Under the pieces are notes generated by a model. That model worked only from the letters and a program-made list of their open reading frames with translations. It did not search any database and was not told the origin of the DNA. DNA of 64,000 nt, from assembly GCF_022606295.1 (NCBI RefSeq), contig NZ_JAHHZS010000011.1, forward strand, positions 1 through 64,000, read 5' to 3'. Position numbers and translations under genes: made by a program. Positions 33,891 through 41,962 of this stretch are shown in pieces (positions within the stretch are counted from its first letter, which is position 1; the number at the start of each line of letters is the position of its first letter). The stretch is from Arthrobacter bambusae. Lineage in GTDB: Bacteria > Actinomycetota > Actinomycetes > Actinomycetales > Micrococcaceae.

Positions 33891-34699
33891 CTGTGTCGAT
33901 GGAAGAGAAGAAGATTGTTGACCAGGTCACGCTGACCATCGAGAACCACGTCGCCACGGTGGTCATCGACCGCCAGCACGTGCTCAACGCCATCGACGGG
34001 ACTGCACAGGCCCGGCTCAACGAGATCTGGACCCGGATCGAAGCCGATCCCGACCTGCGCGCCGTCGTCATCACCGGCGCCGGGACGCGGGCGTTCTGCG
34101 TCGGGGCGGACATGTCCGCCTCGGCCGTGGACAAGACCGGCTTGCAGTACTGGGCGGAACTTGATCCGAACGGTTTCGGCGGTCTGAGCCTGCGCACCAG
34201 CCTGGACATTCCGGTGATCGCCCGGGTGAACGGCTACGCGCTGGGCGGTGGCATGGAGATCGTGCTCGGCGCCGACATCGTGGTCGCCGCGGACACGGCC
34301 CGCTTCGGCCTCACCGAACCGCGGGTCGGACGCTTGGCGCTCGACGGCGGCATCCACCAGCTGGTGCGCCGCGTCCCCTACACGCAAGCGATGGGCATGC
34401 TCCTCACGGGCCGCAAGGCCGAGGCTGCCGAGATGCAGTCGATGGGCCTTGTCAACGAAGTGGTTCCCGCGGAGGAGCTCGACGCCGCGGTGCAGCGCTG
34501 GGTGGACCAGGTCCTCGCCTGCGCCCCCAGTTCCGTCCGGGCCGTCAAGCAAATGGTCAGCCGGACCAGCCACTTGAGCGCCACGGAAGCCCGCGGCCTC
34601 CGGCTGCCGGCCCTCATGGCCGCACTGGACAGCGAAGACTCCGCCGAAGGCGTGCGGGCTTTCCAGGAAAAGCGTCCGCCGGTGTGGCCGGGCCGCTGA
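33887..34699 (+). CDS. Enoyl-CoA hydratase/isomerase (crotonase) family protein
   Basis: A 270-aa crotonase-fold enzyme. The oxyanion hole is in FCVGADMSASA and NGYALGGGMEIVLGADIV. Both hydratase glutamates are in place: the E of GGGME and the E of LTEPRVG. Hydration or dehydration of an unsaturated acyl-CoA is therefore plausible. It is most like CaiD-type hydratases working with CaiB-type transferases, but a carnitine substrate is not indicated by the rest of the operon. The start is a GTG overlapping the CoA-transferase stop. Confidence 0.88.
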   Translation: MTVSMEEKKIVDQVTLTIENHVATVVIDRQHVLNAIDGTAQARLNEIWTRIEADPDLRAVVITGAGTRAFCVGADMSASAVDKTGLQYWAELDPNGFGGLSLRTSLDIPVIARVNGYALGGGMEIVLGADIVVAADTARFGLTEPRVGRLALDGGIHQLVRRVPYTQAMGMLLTGRKAEAAEMQSMGLVNEVVPAEELDAAVQRWVDQVLACAPSSVRAVKQMVSRTSHLSATEARGLRLPALMAALDSEDSAEGVRAFQEKRPPVWPGR

Positions 34700-34756
34700 A
34701 TGCAGGACGAACAGATGCAAGACACCGAACTTCAGCAGGAACGGAAGGACAATCCA

Positions 34757-35689
34757 ATGCGGGAATCACTGACACCCGGCGTGTGGGGCGTCGTCGCCAC
34801 GCCATTCCACGGCAGCACCCTCGATCTGGACACGGACAGCCTGGCCCGGCTGGTGGAGCACTATGAAACCATCGGCGCCACGGGCCTGACTGTCCTGGGT
34901 GTCTTCGGCGAAGCCGCTGCCCTGACCGCAGCGGAGCGCATCCTGGCGCTGGAAGTGGTGGTCGAAGAGACCCGTTTGCCGCTCGTGGTGGGTGTGACCT
35001 CGCTCTTCACGGGCACTGCCGTCGAAGAAATCCGTGCTGCCCAGGCCGTCGCGGGAGACCGGCTCGCAGCCGTCATGGTGCAGGCCAATTCGGCCCGGCC
35101 GGAGGTGGTCATCGCGCACCTGAACGCCATCCACCAATCCACCGGGGCCAAAGTTGTCCTGCAGGACTACCCCGTGGCCAGCGGTGTCAGCATCAGCACG
35201 GAAGACCTTATTTACGTGGTCCAGGCCTGCAAGTTCATCGTCGCGGTAAAAGCCGAGGCCCCACCCACCAGCGTGGCCATCGCCCAACTGGCGTCCGCCG
35301 TCGACGTCTCCGTATTCGGCGGGCTGGGCGGTCAAGGGCTGTTGGATGAGCTGGTGGCCGGCGCAGCCGGCGCCATGACCGGATTCTCCTACCCGGAAGC
35401 CCTCGTTGCCTGCGTCCGTGCCTGGCAGTCGGGCGGCTACGACGCCGCCCGGGACGCGCTGCTCCCCTACCTGCCGCTCATCAACTTCGAGCAGCAGGCC
35501 CGGATCGCCTTGGCGGTCCGGAAGGAGTGCTTCCGCGAGCGGGGCTTCATCAAGGACTCCGGTGTCCGGCCGCCCGCGGCTCCTTTCCCGGAGGTCCTCA
35601 GGAACGGAATGCTGACGCATCTGGCTGAAGCCGCCCAGGCATTGAATCTCTCGCTCACCCCCGCAGCCCACACAGCAGGAGGGATCTAA
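34757..35689 (+). CDS. DapA-family lyase/aldolase
   Basis: A 310-aa TIM-barrel Schiff-base enzyme. GVWGVVATPFHGSTLDLD opens the barrel. LQDYP supplies the catalytic Tyr138 and FIVAVKAEAPP the Schiff-base Lys165. The substrate-binding motif, usually GTTGE, is changed to GVFGEAA, so it is not dihydrodipicolinate synthase. Relatives include 2-keto-acid aldolases and deoxy-sugar-acid dehydratases. I chose the ATG (MRESLTPG) with GGAAGGA upstream. An ATG 57 nt earlier, next to the hydratase stop, would add a Gln-rich extension. Confidence 0.87.
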   Translation: MRESLTPGVWGVVATPFHGSTLDLDTDSLARLVEHYETIGATGLTVLGVFGEAAALTAAERILALEVVVEETRLPLVVGVTSLFTGTAVEEIRAAQAVAGDRLAAVMVQANSARPEVVIAHLNAIHQSTGAKVVLQDYPVASGVSISTEDLIYVVQACKFIVAVKAEAPPTSVAIAQLASAVDVSVFGGLGGQGLLDELVAGAAGAMTGFSYPEALVACVRAWQSGGYDAARDALLPYLPLINFEQQARIALAVRKECFRERGFIKDSGVRPPAAPFPEVLRNGMLTHLAEAAQALNLSLTPAAHTAGGI

Positions 35690-36474
35690 TGGATCTCGGA
35701 ATCAGCGGAAAGACCGCATTCGTCGCCGCCTCCACAGGAGGGCTGGGACTGGCCGTCGCGCGCGGCCTCGCCGCCGAGGGCGTCCGGGTGGCCATCACGG
35801 GCCGACGTGGCGAACTGGTCGAGAAAATCGCGGCGGAGCTGCAGGCAGACGGCCACAGCGCCGTGGCCGTCGAGGCGGACCTGAGCACCCTGGACGGGGT
35901 GACGGCCGCCGTCGAACGCGCCGTGGAGCTGCTCGGTCCCATCGACATCCTCGTCCTCAACGGCCCCGGCCCCAAGCCCGGCGCTGCCGCGAGCCTTGGC
36001 TCCGACGACATCGCTGCGGCCTTCGAGTTGCTGGTGAAACCGCACCACGCCCTTGTCTCTCACATCCTGCCGGGAATGCGGGAGCGGCGCTGGGGACGGA
36101 TCCTGGCCATTGGATCCAGCGGAGTCGTGGCGCCCCTGCCCAACCTCGCCGTCTCCAACACGGGCCGCGCTGCCTTGGCGGGCTACCTCAAGACCCTTGC
36201 GGCGGAAGTGGCCCTCGACGCCGTCACGGTCAACATGCTCTTGCCTGGCCGCATAGCCACCGAGCGCGTCGCCGAACTGGACCGGGCGGCGGCCAAACGC
36301 CGCGGCACCACACCGGAGGAAATCCAGCTCGAATCGCGCAAGACCATCCCTGCCCGGCGTTACGGCGAACCGGAGGAGTTCGGCGCTGCCGGCGCCTTCC
36401 TCTGCAGTGCCCCGGCTTCCTACATCACGGGCGTCGCGCTTCGCTGCGACGGAGGCCTGATCCGCAGCCTCTAG
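35689..36474 (+). CDS. Short-chain dehydrogenase/reductase
   Basis: A 261-aa NAD(P)-dependent SDR. It has AFVAASTGGLGLAVARGLA (cofactor glycine motif, in the variant TGGLGLA), DILVLNGPGPKPG replacing the usual NNAG, and ILAIGSSGVV. The catalytic Tyr-x3-Lys is atypical: the region LPNLAVSNTGRAALAGYL has Asn-Thr instead of YxxxK. This may be a divergent 3-oxoacyl-reductase-like member, as in several FabG-like proteins named SDR without Tyr. Its ATG shares one base with the DapA-like stop (TAATG). Confidence 0.8.
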   Translation: MDLGISGKTAFVAASTGGLGLAVARGLAAEGVRVAITGRRGELVEKIAAELQADGHSAVAVEADLSTLDGVTAAVERAVELLGPIDILVLNGPGPKPGAAASLGSDDIAAAFELLVKPHHALVSHILPGMRERRWGRILAIGSSGVVAPLPNLAVSNTGRAALAGYLKTLAAEVALDAVTVNMLLPGRIATERVAELDRAAAKRRGTTPEEIQLESRKTIPARRYGEPEEFGAAGAFLCSAPASYITGVALRCDGGLIRSL

Positions 36475-36533
36475 GCCCGGTCACCTCCCGACCAGCAGCC
36501 GCCCATCCCAACCGCACAAGCCAAAGGATTACC

Positions 36534-38009
36534 ATGACTTCCACCGCCACCGAATCTGCAACGTCCACCCACAGGGATGTTGCCGCAGCGCAGCATCTGA
36601 TCAACGGCGAATGGACCGGAGAGCCCGACATCCGGCGAACCAACCCGGCCCGCCCGGACGAACTCGCTGCCCTCTCCCCGCGAGGCACCGCCGACGACGT
36701 CGACGCGGCGATCACAGCCGCTGCCGCCGCGCAACCGGCGTGGGCAGCCCTTCCCGCTCCCGCCCGTGGCGCCATCCTCATGACGGCCGGCAACCTGTTG
36801 GCAGAACGCCAAAGCGCGATCGCCGAGGACCTCGTCCGTGAGGAAGGCAAGACCCTCGCCGAAGCCAAGGGAGAGGTCAAGCGCGCCTCGGACGTGCTGC
36901 GCTTCTTCGGTTCCCTCGGCTGGGCCGCCACCGGCGAAGTACTTCCCAGCGGCCTCCCGGACACCACCATCACCACACGGCGCGAGCCGCTCGGCGTCGT
37001 TGGGCTGATCACGCCGTGGAACTTCCCCATCGCCATCCCGGCATGGAAGGCAGCCCCCGCACTCATCAGCGGCAACGCCGTGGTCATCAAGCCGGCCGAA
37101 CTTACCCCCCTCTCGGCGACGCACCTCGCCCGCGCCCTCAAGGACGCCGGGCTTCCCGCCGGAGTCTTCAACGTGGTCCACGGCAAGGGCCGCGTGGTCG
37201 GAGACGCTTTGGCACGCGATCCCCGCATCGCCGGGTTGTCCTTCACCGGGTCCACCAAGGTGGGGCTTGGACTCCAGGAAATCCTGAATGGCCGCCGGGC
37301 CCGCGTCCAGCTTGAAATGGGCGGCAAGAACGGCGTGCTGGTGCTCGACGACGCCGATCCGCAAAAGGCCGCCGCGGTCGTCGCAGCCGGCGCGTTCGGA
37401 CTCACGGGCCAGGCGTGCACGGCAACCTCCCGCGTCTACGTCACCCCGGGTGTCCGCGACGCGTTCCTCGATGCCCTTGTTGCCGAGGCCGCCAACTACA
37501 CCGCCGGTGACGGGCTCGACGGCGCCAAAATGGGCGCAGTGGTGAGCAGCCAGCAGTTCGAGCAGGACCAGGCCGCGGTCCGCACCGCCGTCGAACGCGG
37601 CGCCACCCTCCTCCACGGAGAGTACGACGGCGACCCTTCCGGCGCGCTGCTCTTCCCGGCCGCTGTCCTCACCGATATTCCGTTTGACGACGCCGCTGTG
37701 ACGGAGGAAATCTTCGGTCCGGTCGTCGCAGTCCTGGAGGTCCCGGACTACGAGGCCGGGCTGGCCGCGATCAACGACTCGCGCTACGGACTCACTGCAG
37801 GCATCTGCACCGATTCCCTGGCCCTGTCCACGGACTTCGCCGCGCGGGCGCAGGCCGGCGTGATCAAGGTCAACCGGCCCACGGCCGGCCTGGACCTGAA
37901 TGTCCCGTTCGGTGGCGTGAAGGACTCCTCCACCAACACCTTCCGCGAGCAGGGCAAGTCCGCACTGGACTTCTTCACGTGGGGCAAGACCGTTTACACC
38001 GGTGTATAG
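36534..38009 (+). CDS. NAD(P)-dependent aldehyde dehydrogenase (2-oxoglutarate-semialdehyde DH-like)
   Basis: A 491-aa ALDH that oxidises an aldehyde to the acid. It has GLITPWNFPIAIPAWKAAPA, VQLEMGGKNGVLVLDDAD with the catalytic Glu, and GQACTATSRVYV with the nucleophile Cys. TEEIFGPVVAV follows near the end. The GGKN and GQACTATSR variants resemble 2-oxoglutarate-semialdehyde dehydrogenases. Together with the DapA-like lyase this could deliver a dicarboxylic acid to central metabolism, an inference. AAAGGA precedes the ATG. Confidence 0.9.
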   Translation: MTSTATESATSTHRDVAAAQHLINGEWTGEPDIRRTNPARPDELAALSPRGTADDVDAAITAAAAAQPAWAALPAPARGAILMTAGNLLAERQSAIAEDLVREEGKTLAEAKGEVKRASDVLRFFGSLGWAATGEVLPSGLPDTTITTRREPLGVVGLITPWNFPIAIPAWKAAPALISGNAVVIKPAELTPLSATHLARALKDAGLPAGVFNVVHGKGRVVGDALARDPRIAGLSFTGSTKVGLGLQEILNGRRARVQLEMGGKNGVLVLDDADPQKAAAVVAAGAFGLTGQACTATSRVYVTPGVRDAFLDALVAEAANYTAGDGLDGAKMGAVVSSQQFEQDQAAVRTAVERGATLLHGEYDGDPSGALLFPAAVLTDIPFDDAAVTEEIFGPVVAVLEVPDYEAGLAAINDSRYGLTAGICTDSLALSTDFAARAQAGVIKVNRPTAGLDLNVPFGGVKDSSTNTFREQGKSALDFFTWGKTVYTGV

Positions 38010-38015
38010 CGCGTC

Positions 38016-38333
38016 ATGACTTACGTGATCGCGCAGCCATGCGTCGACGTCAAGGACAAAGCCTGCATCGACGAATGCCCCGTGGACTGCATCTACGAAG
38101 GCGAACGCTCGCTCTACATCCACCCGTCCGAATGCGTGGACTGCGGCGCCTGCGATCCGGTCTGCCCGGTCGAGGCGATCTACTATTCGGACGACGTTCC
38201 GGATGAGTGGGCGGACTATGTCCGGGCCAACGTCGAGTTCTTCGAGGAACTCGGATCCCCGCAAGGAGCATCGGCGCTGGGAAACCTGGGCCGGGACCAC
38301 CCTGTGGTTTCAGCGGCGCACGTCCCGGGGTGA
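38016..38333 (+). CDS. 7Fe ferredoxin (FdxA type)
   Basis: A 105-aa electron carrier with one 3Fe-4S and one 4Fe-4S cluster. The first cysteines are C9, C17 and C21, with an extra C25 (CIDECPVDCIYEG). The second motif is ECVDCGACDPVCPVEAIYY. The C-terminal extension is usual for FdxA. It lies 6 nt after the aldehyde dehydrogenase, so it is the last gene of the catabolic operon and may accept electrons from the FAD oxidoreductase. Housekeeping FdxA sits elsewhere in most relatives, but this cannot be checked here. Confidence 0.9.
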   Translation: MTYVIAQPCVDVKDKACIDECPVDCIYEGERSLYIHPSECVDCGACDPVCPVEAIYYSDDVPDEWADYVRANVEFFEELGSPQGASALGNLGRDHPVVSAAHVPG

Positions 38334-38335
38334 TC

Positions 38336-38647
38336 CTAAGCAGCCAGCCTGGCCTGGATCGCTTGTCGAAGCGATTCCAGGCTGGGCAGGCCCGAGAGGC
38401 CCCCGGCTGTGCGGTAGACCCGACACGTCATGGCTGGTTCCGCGGTGGACGGGAAGAGATCCTTCCCGTCCACCAGGAACGTGGGGGATCCGTGGAATCC
38501 GGAGGCTTCGGCCTCTTCGTCGCTCACGATCTCCCGCGCAGCAATCAGGACCGGGTCCTGTCCTTCCAATTCCACGGCCCTGGAGAACAGTTCCCGGGCG
38601 GCCGAGCCGTGCGGACAGCCCTGGATGGTGAGCAATTCGAAATCCAT
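38336..38647 (-). CDS. Thioredoxin-fold protein with single-cysteine CPHG motif
   Basis: A 103-aa protein with thioredoxin features: beta strand and active-site loop FELLTIQGCPHGSAARELF, and the cis-Pro loop GFHGSPTFLVDGKDLF. The second Cys of CxxC is replaced by Gly, so it is not a simple disulfide reductase. A Cys later in PAMTCRVYRT may pair with it. I chose the ATG of MDFELL, since a longer reading runs into the downstream oxygenase gene. It converges on the ferredoxin with 2 nt between. Confidence 0.72.
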   Translation of the reverse strand: MDFELLTIQGCPHGSAARELFSRAVELEGQDPVLIAAREIVSDEEAEASGFHGSPTFLVDGKDLFPSTAEPAMTCRVYRTAGGLSGLPSLESLRQAIQARLAA

Positions 38648-38678
38648 GGCCCCATTATCCGGCGCCGTGAAGTCAACC

Positions 38679-39686
38679 TCACAGCAGGTCGGCGTGGTGC
38701 TCTGCGACGACGTTCGGGTGGGCCCGAAGCCTGTACCGGAGAGCGTTGTCACCGTAGGTTTCCAGAATCGGACTGTTCGTCGGGTCAACCGACAAGCCAC
38801 GTGCTTTTGCCTGGAACTCCGGGCTCACGGCAAGCTGCGGCATGGTCGCGTCAAGTGCAGGGTTGTAGAAGAAGGGAAGGGAAATCCGGTCCGTGCCGCG
38901 GAGCGGTGAAATGACGCGGTGCAGGGTCGCTTTGAGGTAGCCGTTGGTGGCCAGTTCGAGCATTTCGCCGATATTGACAACGAAGGTCCCGGGCACTTGG
39001 GGCGCGTCGATCCACTTCCCTTGGTACTCGACCTGGAGACCGCCTTTCCCTGGCTCAACCAGGAGGAGCGTGAGTACTCCCCCGTCGCGGTGCGACCCCA
39101 CGCCCTGTTTGGGTTCCGGGTTCGATTCCCCCGGATAACGCACAATTTTGAGGACCGGGAAAGCCCGTGCGGCGAATGCCGCATCAAAGGTGTCCTCAGG
39201 TGCCCCGAGGGAAACTGCCAAGGCCCGCAGCAACGCCAGCGAGATGGTGCTCAGCCGTTCCGTCCACTCCGAGACAATCTCCCGCATTTCCGGCAACGCA
39301 TCCGGCCACAGGTTCGGCCCCTCCAGGCGCCAATATTCGGCGACACCCGGGCCCGGTTCAACAGCATCCCGTTCGACGCCGATGTCGATCTGCTCGCGCC
39401 AGTCGATTCCGCCGTCGGTGAGCTCGCCGCCAACGCGGGTGTAGCCGCGGAACTGGGGGCTGTGCACATTCTCGATGGCGAGCTTTTCCTCTTCCGGGAG
39501 CTCGAAAAAGCGGCGCGACACATCGAGAATGGCGTCGGTCAACTCCTGCGGAATACCGTGGCCCGCCAAATAGAGGAAGCCAACTTCGTGCATCGCCTCA
39601 CGCAGTTCGTCACGGAACCGGCTTGCCTCCTCCGGTCCTGCAGTCAGTCGGGAGAAATCGATCACGGGCAATGTATCGAGTGTCAA
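38679..39686 (-). CDS. 2-Oxoglutarate/Fe(II)-dependent oxygenase (isopenicillin-N-synthase family)
   Basis: A 335-aa non-haem iron enzyme. The N-terminal DIOX_N segment is PVIDFSRLTAGPEEASRFRD, with GFLYLAGHGI. The iron ligands are H199 and D201 (GSHRDGG) and H256 (TLHRV). R267 in DRISLPFF binds the 2-oxoacid. Such enzymes hydroxylate, desaturate or cyclise small molecules, including ethylene-forming and purine or pyrimidine oxygenases; the substrate is unknown. It precedes the thioredoxin-fold gene by 31 nt. Confidence 0.9.
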   Translation of the reverse strand: MTLDTLPVIDFSRLTAGPEEASRFRDELREAMHEVGFLYLAGHGIPQELTDAILDVSRRFFELPEEEKLAIENVHSPQFRGYTRVGGELTDGGIDWREQIDIGVERDAVEPGPGVAEYWRLEGPNLWPDALPEMREIVSEWTERLSTISLALLRALAVSLGAPEDTFDAAFAARAFPVLKIVRYPGESNPEPKQGVGSHRDGGVLTLLLVEPGKGGLQVEYQGKWIDAPQVPGTFVVNIGEMLELATNGYLKATLHRVISPLRGTDRISLPFFYNPALDATMPQLAVSPEFQAKARGLSVDPTNSPILETYGDNALRYRLRAHPNVVAEHHADLL

Positions 39687-39739
39687 TGCACTTCGTCCTT
39701 TTCATTGAGCGTCGCAAGTGTCCGCATTGTCCCGTCGCT

Positions 39740-40078
39740 TCAACGCGGCTGTTTCGGACGCCACACACCGAAACGGTTGCCGTGCGGGTCCAGCAGGTGC
39801 GCGAACTCGATGGCGCCGTTGTCAACGAACGGGATAGCTACGCTTGCACCGAGAGACTCGGCCTTGGCGATCGCGGCTTTAACGTCGTCGACCTGGACGT
39901 AGAAGATCGCCCACGACGTCGCCTCGAGCGAGGAGGTGTCCCACAGCCCGCCCTTGTCGCCATTCACCATCTGGTAGCTGGCAGGCGAGGACTCACCGAA
40001 AGTCCAGTCGAAAAGCGAACCGTAGAAGGCCCGCGAGCCCTCGGGATCGGGGGAACCGACTTCGAAGTAGTTCACCAT
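39740..40078 (-). CDS. VOC/glyoxalase-fold protein
   Basis: A 112-aa vicinal-oxygen-chelate domain. It has VNYFEVGSPDPEGSRAFYGS, WTFGESSPASYQMV, YVQVDDVKAAIAKAESLGA and LLDPHGNRFGVW. The His/Glu metal positions of true glyoxalase I are incomplete, so it may be a binding protein. The ATG chosen lacks a close Shine-Dalgarno. A TTG three codons upstream sits better after AAAGGAA and is a plausible alternative start. Confidence 0.75.
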   Translation of the reverse strand: MVNYFEVGSPDPEGSRAFYGSLFDWTFGESSPASYQMVNGDKGGLWDTSSLEATSWAIFYVQVDDVKAAIAKAESLGASVAIPFVDNGAIEFAHLLDPHGNRFGVWRPKQPR

Positions 40079-40123
40079 GTCGACCAAAACTGTTCCTTTC
40101 CACTGCCCCCGCTGATAACCGAA

Positions 40124-40150
40124 GGCCGCCCGCGAGACCTGGGGGCGGCC
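40124..40150. terminator. Hairpin between small enzyme genes
   Basis: GGCCGCCC at 40124-40131 pairs with GGGCGGCC at 40143-40150; TTTT follows on the plus strand. It lies between the ABM-like gene and the VOC gene, both on the minus strand. Confidence 0.6.
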
Positions 40151-40161
40151 TTTTCGAATAG

Positions 40162-40452
40162 CTAGGGCATAACCTTGTAGAGATCGACGACGGTCTCTTC
40201 CGGGGGTGATTCGAATCCGCCCTCGATGCCTGCCTGCATGCGGGGCATGAGAATGCCGTCGCGGAACTTCTCCCAACTTTCTTTCGACTCGTGGACGGCC
40301 ATGATCGTCCAACCGCCGGCCGACGGGCCTGCGGCGTGGAAAGTCTGGCCCTCGGGCAAGAGCCCTTCTCCTGGGTGAACGGCGGCTATTGACGCCTCAT
40401 ATTGGTCCTTCGTGCCTCCCGGGAAGAAGTGCACGACTCCATACAGCTCCAT
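40162..40452 (-). CDS. Small alpha/beta protein, possible dimeric ABM-like barrel
   Basis: A 96-aa soluble protein: ELYGVVHFFPGGTKDQYEAS, GWTIMAVHESKESWEKFRDG, then EETVVDLYKVMP. The strand-helix-strand layout resembles dimeric alpha/beta-barrel proteins (antibiotic-biosynthesis monooxygenase-like), but I see no decisive motif. GGGAG precedes the ATG. Function unknown. Confidence 0.65.
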   Translation of the reverse strand: MELYGVVHFFPGGTKDQYEASIAAVHPGEGLLPEGQTFHAAGPSAGGWTIMAVHESKESWEKFRDGILMPRMQAGIEGGFESPPEETVVDLYKVMP

Positions 40453-40554
40453 ATCTGCTCCCTGCTGGTGTTGACGGGTGTGGACATGCCAAGCAATAGA
40501 CCCCGCAGCCCGGGATGTCAATGAGTTTTCAGGTGCGGGATCCGCCTCCGGGAT

Positions 40555-40947
40555 TCAGGTCCAGAATTCGTCTGCCTTGGCTGTGTCCTCGAAGAACTCC
40601 CGGCCCTCTACAACCTTTCCGTCGCGGAGAACGAAGGAGATGGCCGTTGCAATGTCCAGGGTCTTTCCGTCGCTTTCGGCGTGGCTTTGCTGGAGCCCGA
40701 TGGTGTGGTTTTCTCCGCCGACGATGTCCTGGACCGTCGCTTGGAACGTACCTTGGGAACGCGCTCCCAACTCGCCGAAATACGCCAGGATCGCGTCGCG
40801 TCCTTGCTTCGTCCCGGACAGCACGCCGCTTCCTGCTACGTGCCAGACTGCGTCTTCCGCGAACAACTCGCTGAGTGTCGCCAGATCACCTGCGTTAAAC
40901 GCCTCGTATCCCCGCCGGACCAATTCAGCGTTTTCTGTAGCTCCCAT
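40555..40947 (-). CDS. SnoaL-like (NTF2-fold) protein
   Basis: A 130-aa protein: LVRRGYEAFNAGDLATLSEL, FAEDAVWHVAGSGVLSGTKQ, GRDAILAYFGEL and FVLRDGKVVEGREFFEDTAK are the NTF2/SnoaL-fold landmarks. Family members isomerise, hydrolyse or simply bind small molecules. GAGAGG ends 8 nt before the chosen ATG (MGATENAEL); an ATG 21 nt upstream has poorer spacing. Confidence 0.78.
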   Translation of the reverse strand: MGATENAELVRRGYEAFNAGDLATLSELFAEDAVWHVAGSGVLSGTKQGRDAILAYFGELGARSQGTFQATVQDIVGGENHTIGLQQSHAESDGKTLDIATAISFVLRDGKVVEGREFFEDTAKADEFWT

Positions 40948-41167
40948 GTTCGGATACCTCTCCGTCATCCTTGTCGGTCAATGGGACGGCTTAAGGCTAT
41001 TCCTGGGCAGGGTGCCTGTCGATGGGAAGCCGTGAGTTCGCGGACCGCTCCAAGGGGCCCTGTCGGCAATGGCGTGGCAAGCTGGACCACAAAGCGCGGC
41101 ATCGATTAGGCCTGCATGTAGTCACGAGACCCTTGAGACACATCGGGGCCGGTGGGACGATGAAGCC

Positions 41168-41851
41168 GTGAATCCCTTCCTCGAATTTGTCAGCCACTTC
41201 TGGTGGCTGGTCTTCCCCCTGAGCGGATTGGCCGGCGGTTGGGCGCGGTCGTGGTCCAGGGCCAGCGAAAGGCGGCACCGCCGTCGGGTGGAGCTCTATC
41301 AGCTCAAGAACCGCGCGGCAGAAGCGGAGCACGCCAGCCAGGCCGAGGTGGTGCGGCTGCAAGAGGCACACGACGCACTGAACCGGCGGTGGCTTGACTA
41401 CGAACTTGACGTCGGCAAAATCATAGACTTTCCGGTCATGTCGGATGTCCGCGAGCCGCTCACCGTGGCGTTTCTTCGGGCCAAACGGGAGGCTGACGGC
41501 CTGCGCCCGGCAACGCCGGAAGAAATCACGACGGCGGCCCGGCTGGCCGAATATCGAACGGCCGTCCGCAGCTACGAACTGGCATTCGATGTGGCGGAGC
41601 GGGAAGCCAAACGCATCAAGGACAGCAATTTCACTGAGCCCGAGCGCCAGCGGCTGGCGACCGCCAGGAAGCTGCTCAGGATCGCTTCGGACAGTGCAGC
41701 GACGCCGGCAGAGCGCCAGACAGCCTACAAGCGCGCCCGGCGCGAACTGGATGGCCTGATTGTCCTGCCCGAAGCGACCATCGCAGCGTTGGAGGAGAAG
41801 ATCGCCGGGATGCTCGACGCACCCAAGGCTCCCGACTTCCACCAAAGCTGA
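41168..41851 (+). CDS. Membrane-anchored coiled-coil protein
   Basis: A 227-aa protein. One N-terminal helix (FLEFVSHFWWLVFPLSGLAG) is followed by a long charged helical region rich in Ala/Glu/Arg. Segments include RVELYQLKNRAAEAEHASQA and a later AYKRARRELDGLIVLPEATI. The GTG chosen starts just before the membrane helix; a longer reading adds unrelated sequence. No family recognised. Confidence 0.62.
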   Translation: MNPFLEFVSHFWWLVFPLSGLAGGWARSWSRASERRHRRRVELYQLKNRAAEAEHASQAEVVRLQEAHDALNRRWLDYELDVGKIIDFPVMSDVREPLTVAFLRAKREADGLRPATPEEITTAARLAEYRTAVRSYELAFDVAEREAKRIKDSNFTEPERQRLATARKLLRIASDSAATPAERQTAYKRARRELDGLIVLPEATIAALEEKIAGMLDAPKAPDFHQS

Positions 41852-41962
41852 CACGCGCAATCGTCCCGAGGGGGCTACCCACGGGACGTTGCTTGGCGTA
41901 GCTTTCTTTTCATCCCGGCACTTCTGTCTTGACCCGCAGCCGGTACCTACCAGGAGGTCATC

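Noticed and set aside
33887..34699. Carnitine catabolism as the role of the CaiB/CaiD-like pair
   Set aside because: No carnitine-specific transporter, CaiC or CaiA gene is present. The lyase, SDR and aldehyde dehydrogenase do not fit that pathway.
34700..34756. Earlier ATG for the DapA-like gene
   Set aside because: The extra residues (MQDEQMQDTELQQERKDN) have no homology, and the later ATG has a good Shine-Dalgarno.
36471..38300. 609-codon open frame on the minus strand opposite the aldehyde dehydrogenase
   Set aside because: No domain, no ribosome site and full overlap with a well-conserved gene on the other strand.
41852..41962. Heat-shock operator before hsp20
   Set aside because: Neither the CIRCE (TTAGCACTC) nor the HAIR (CTTGAGT, then ACTCAAG) inverted repeat is present.
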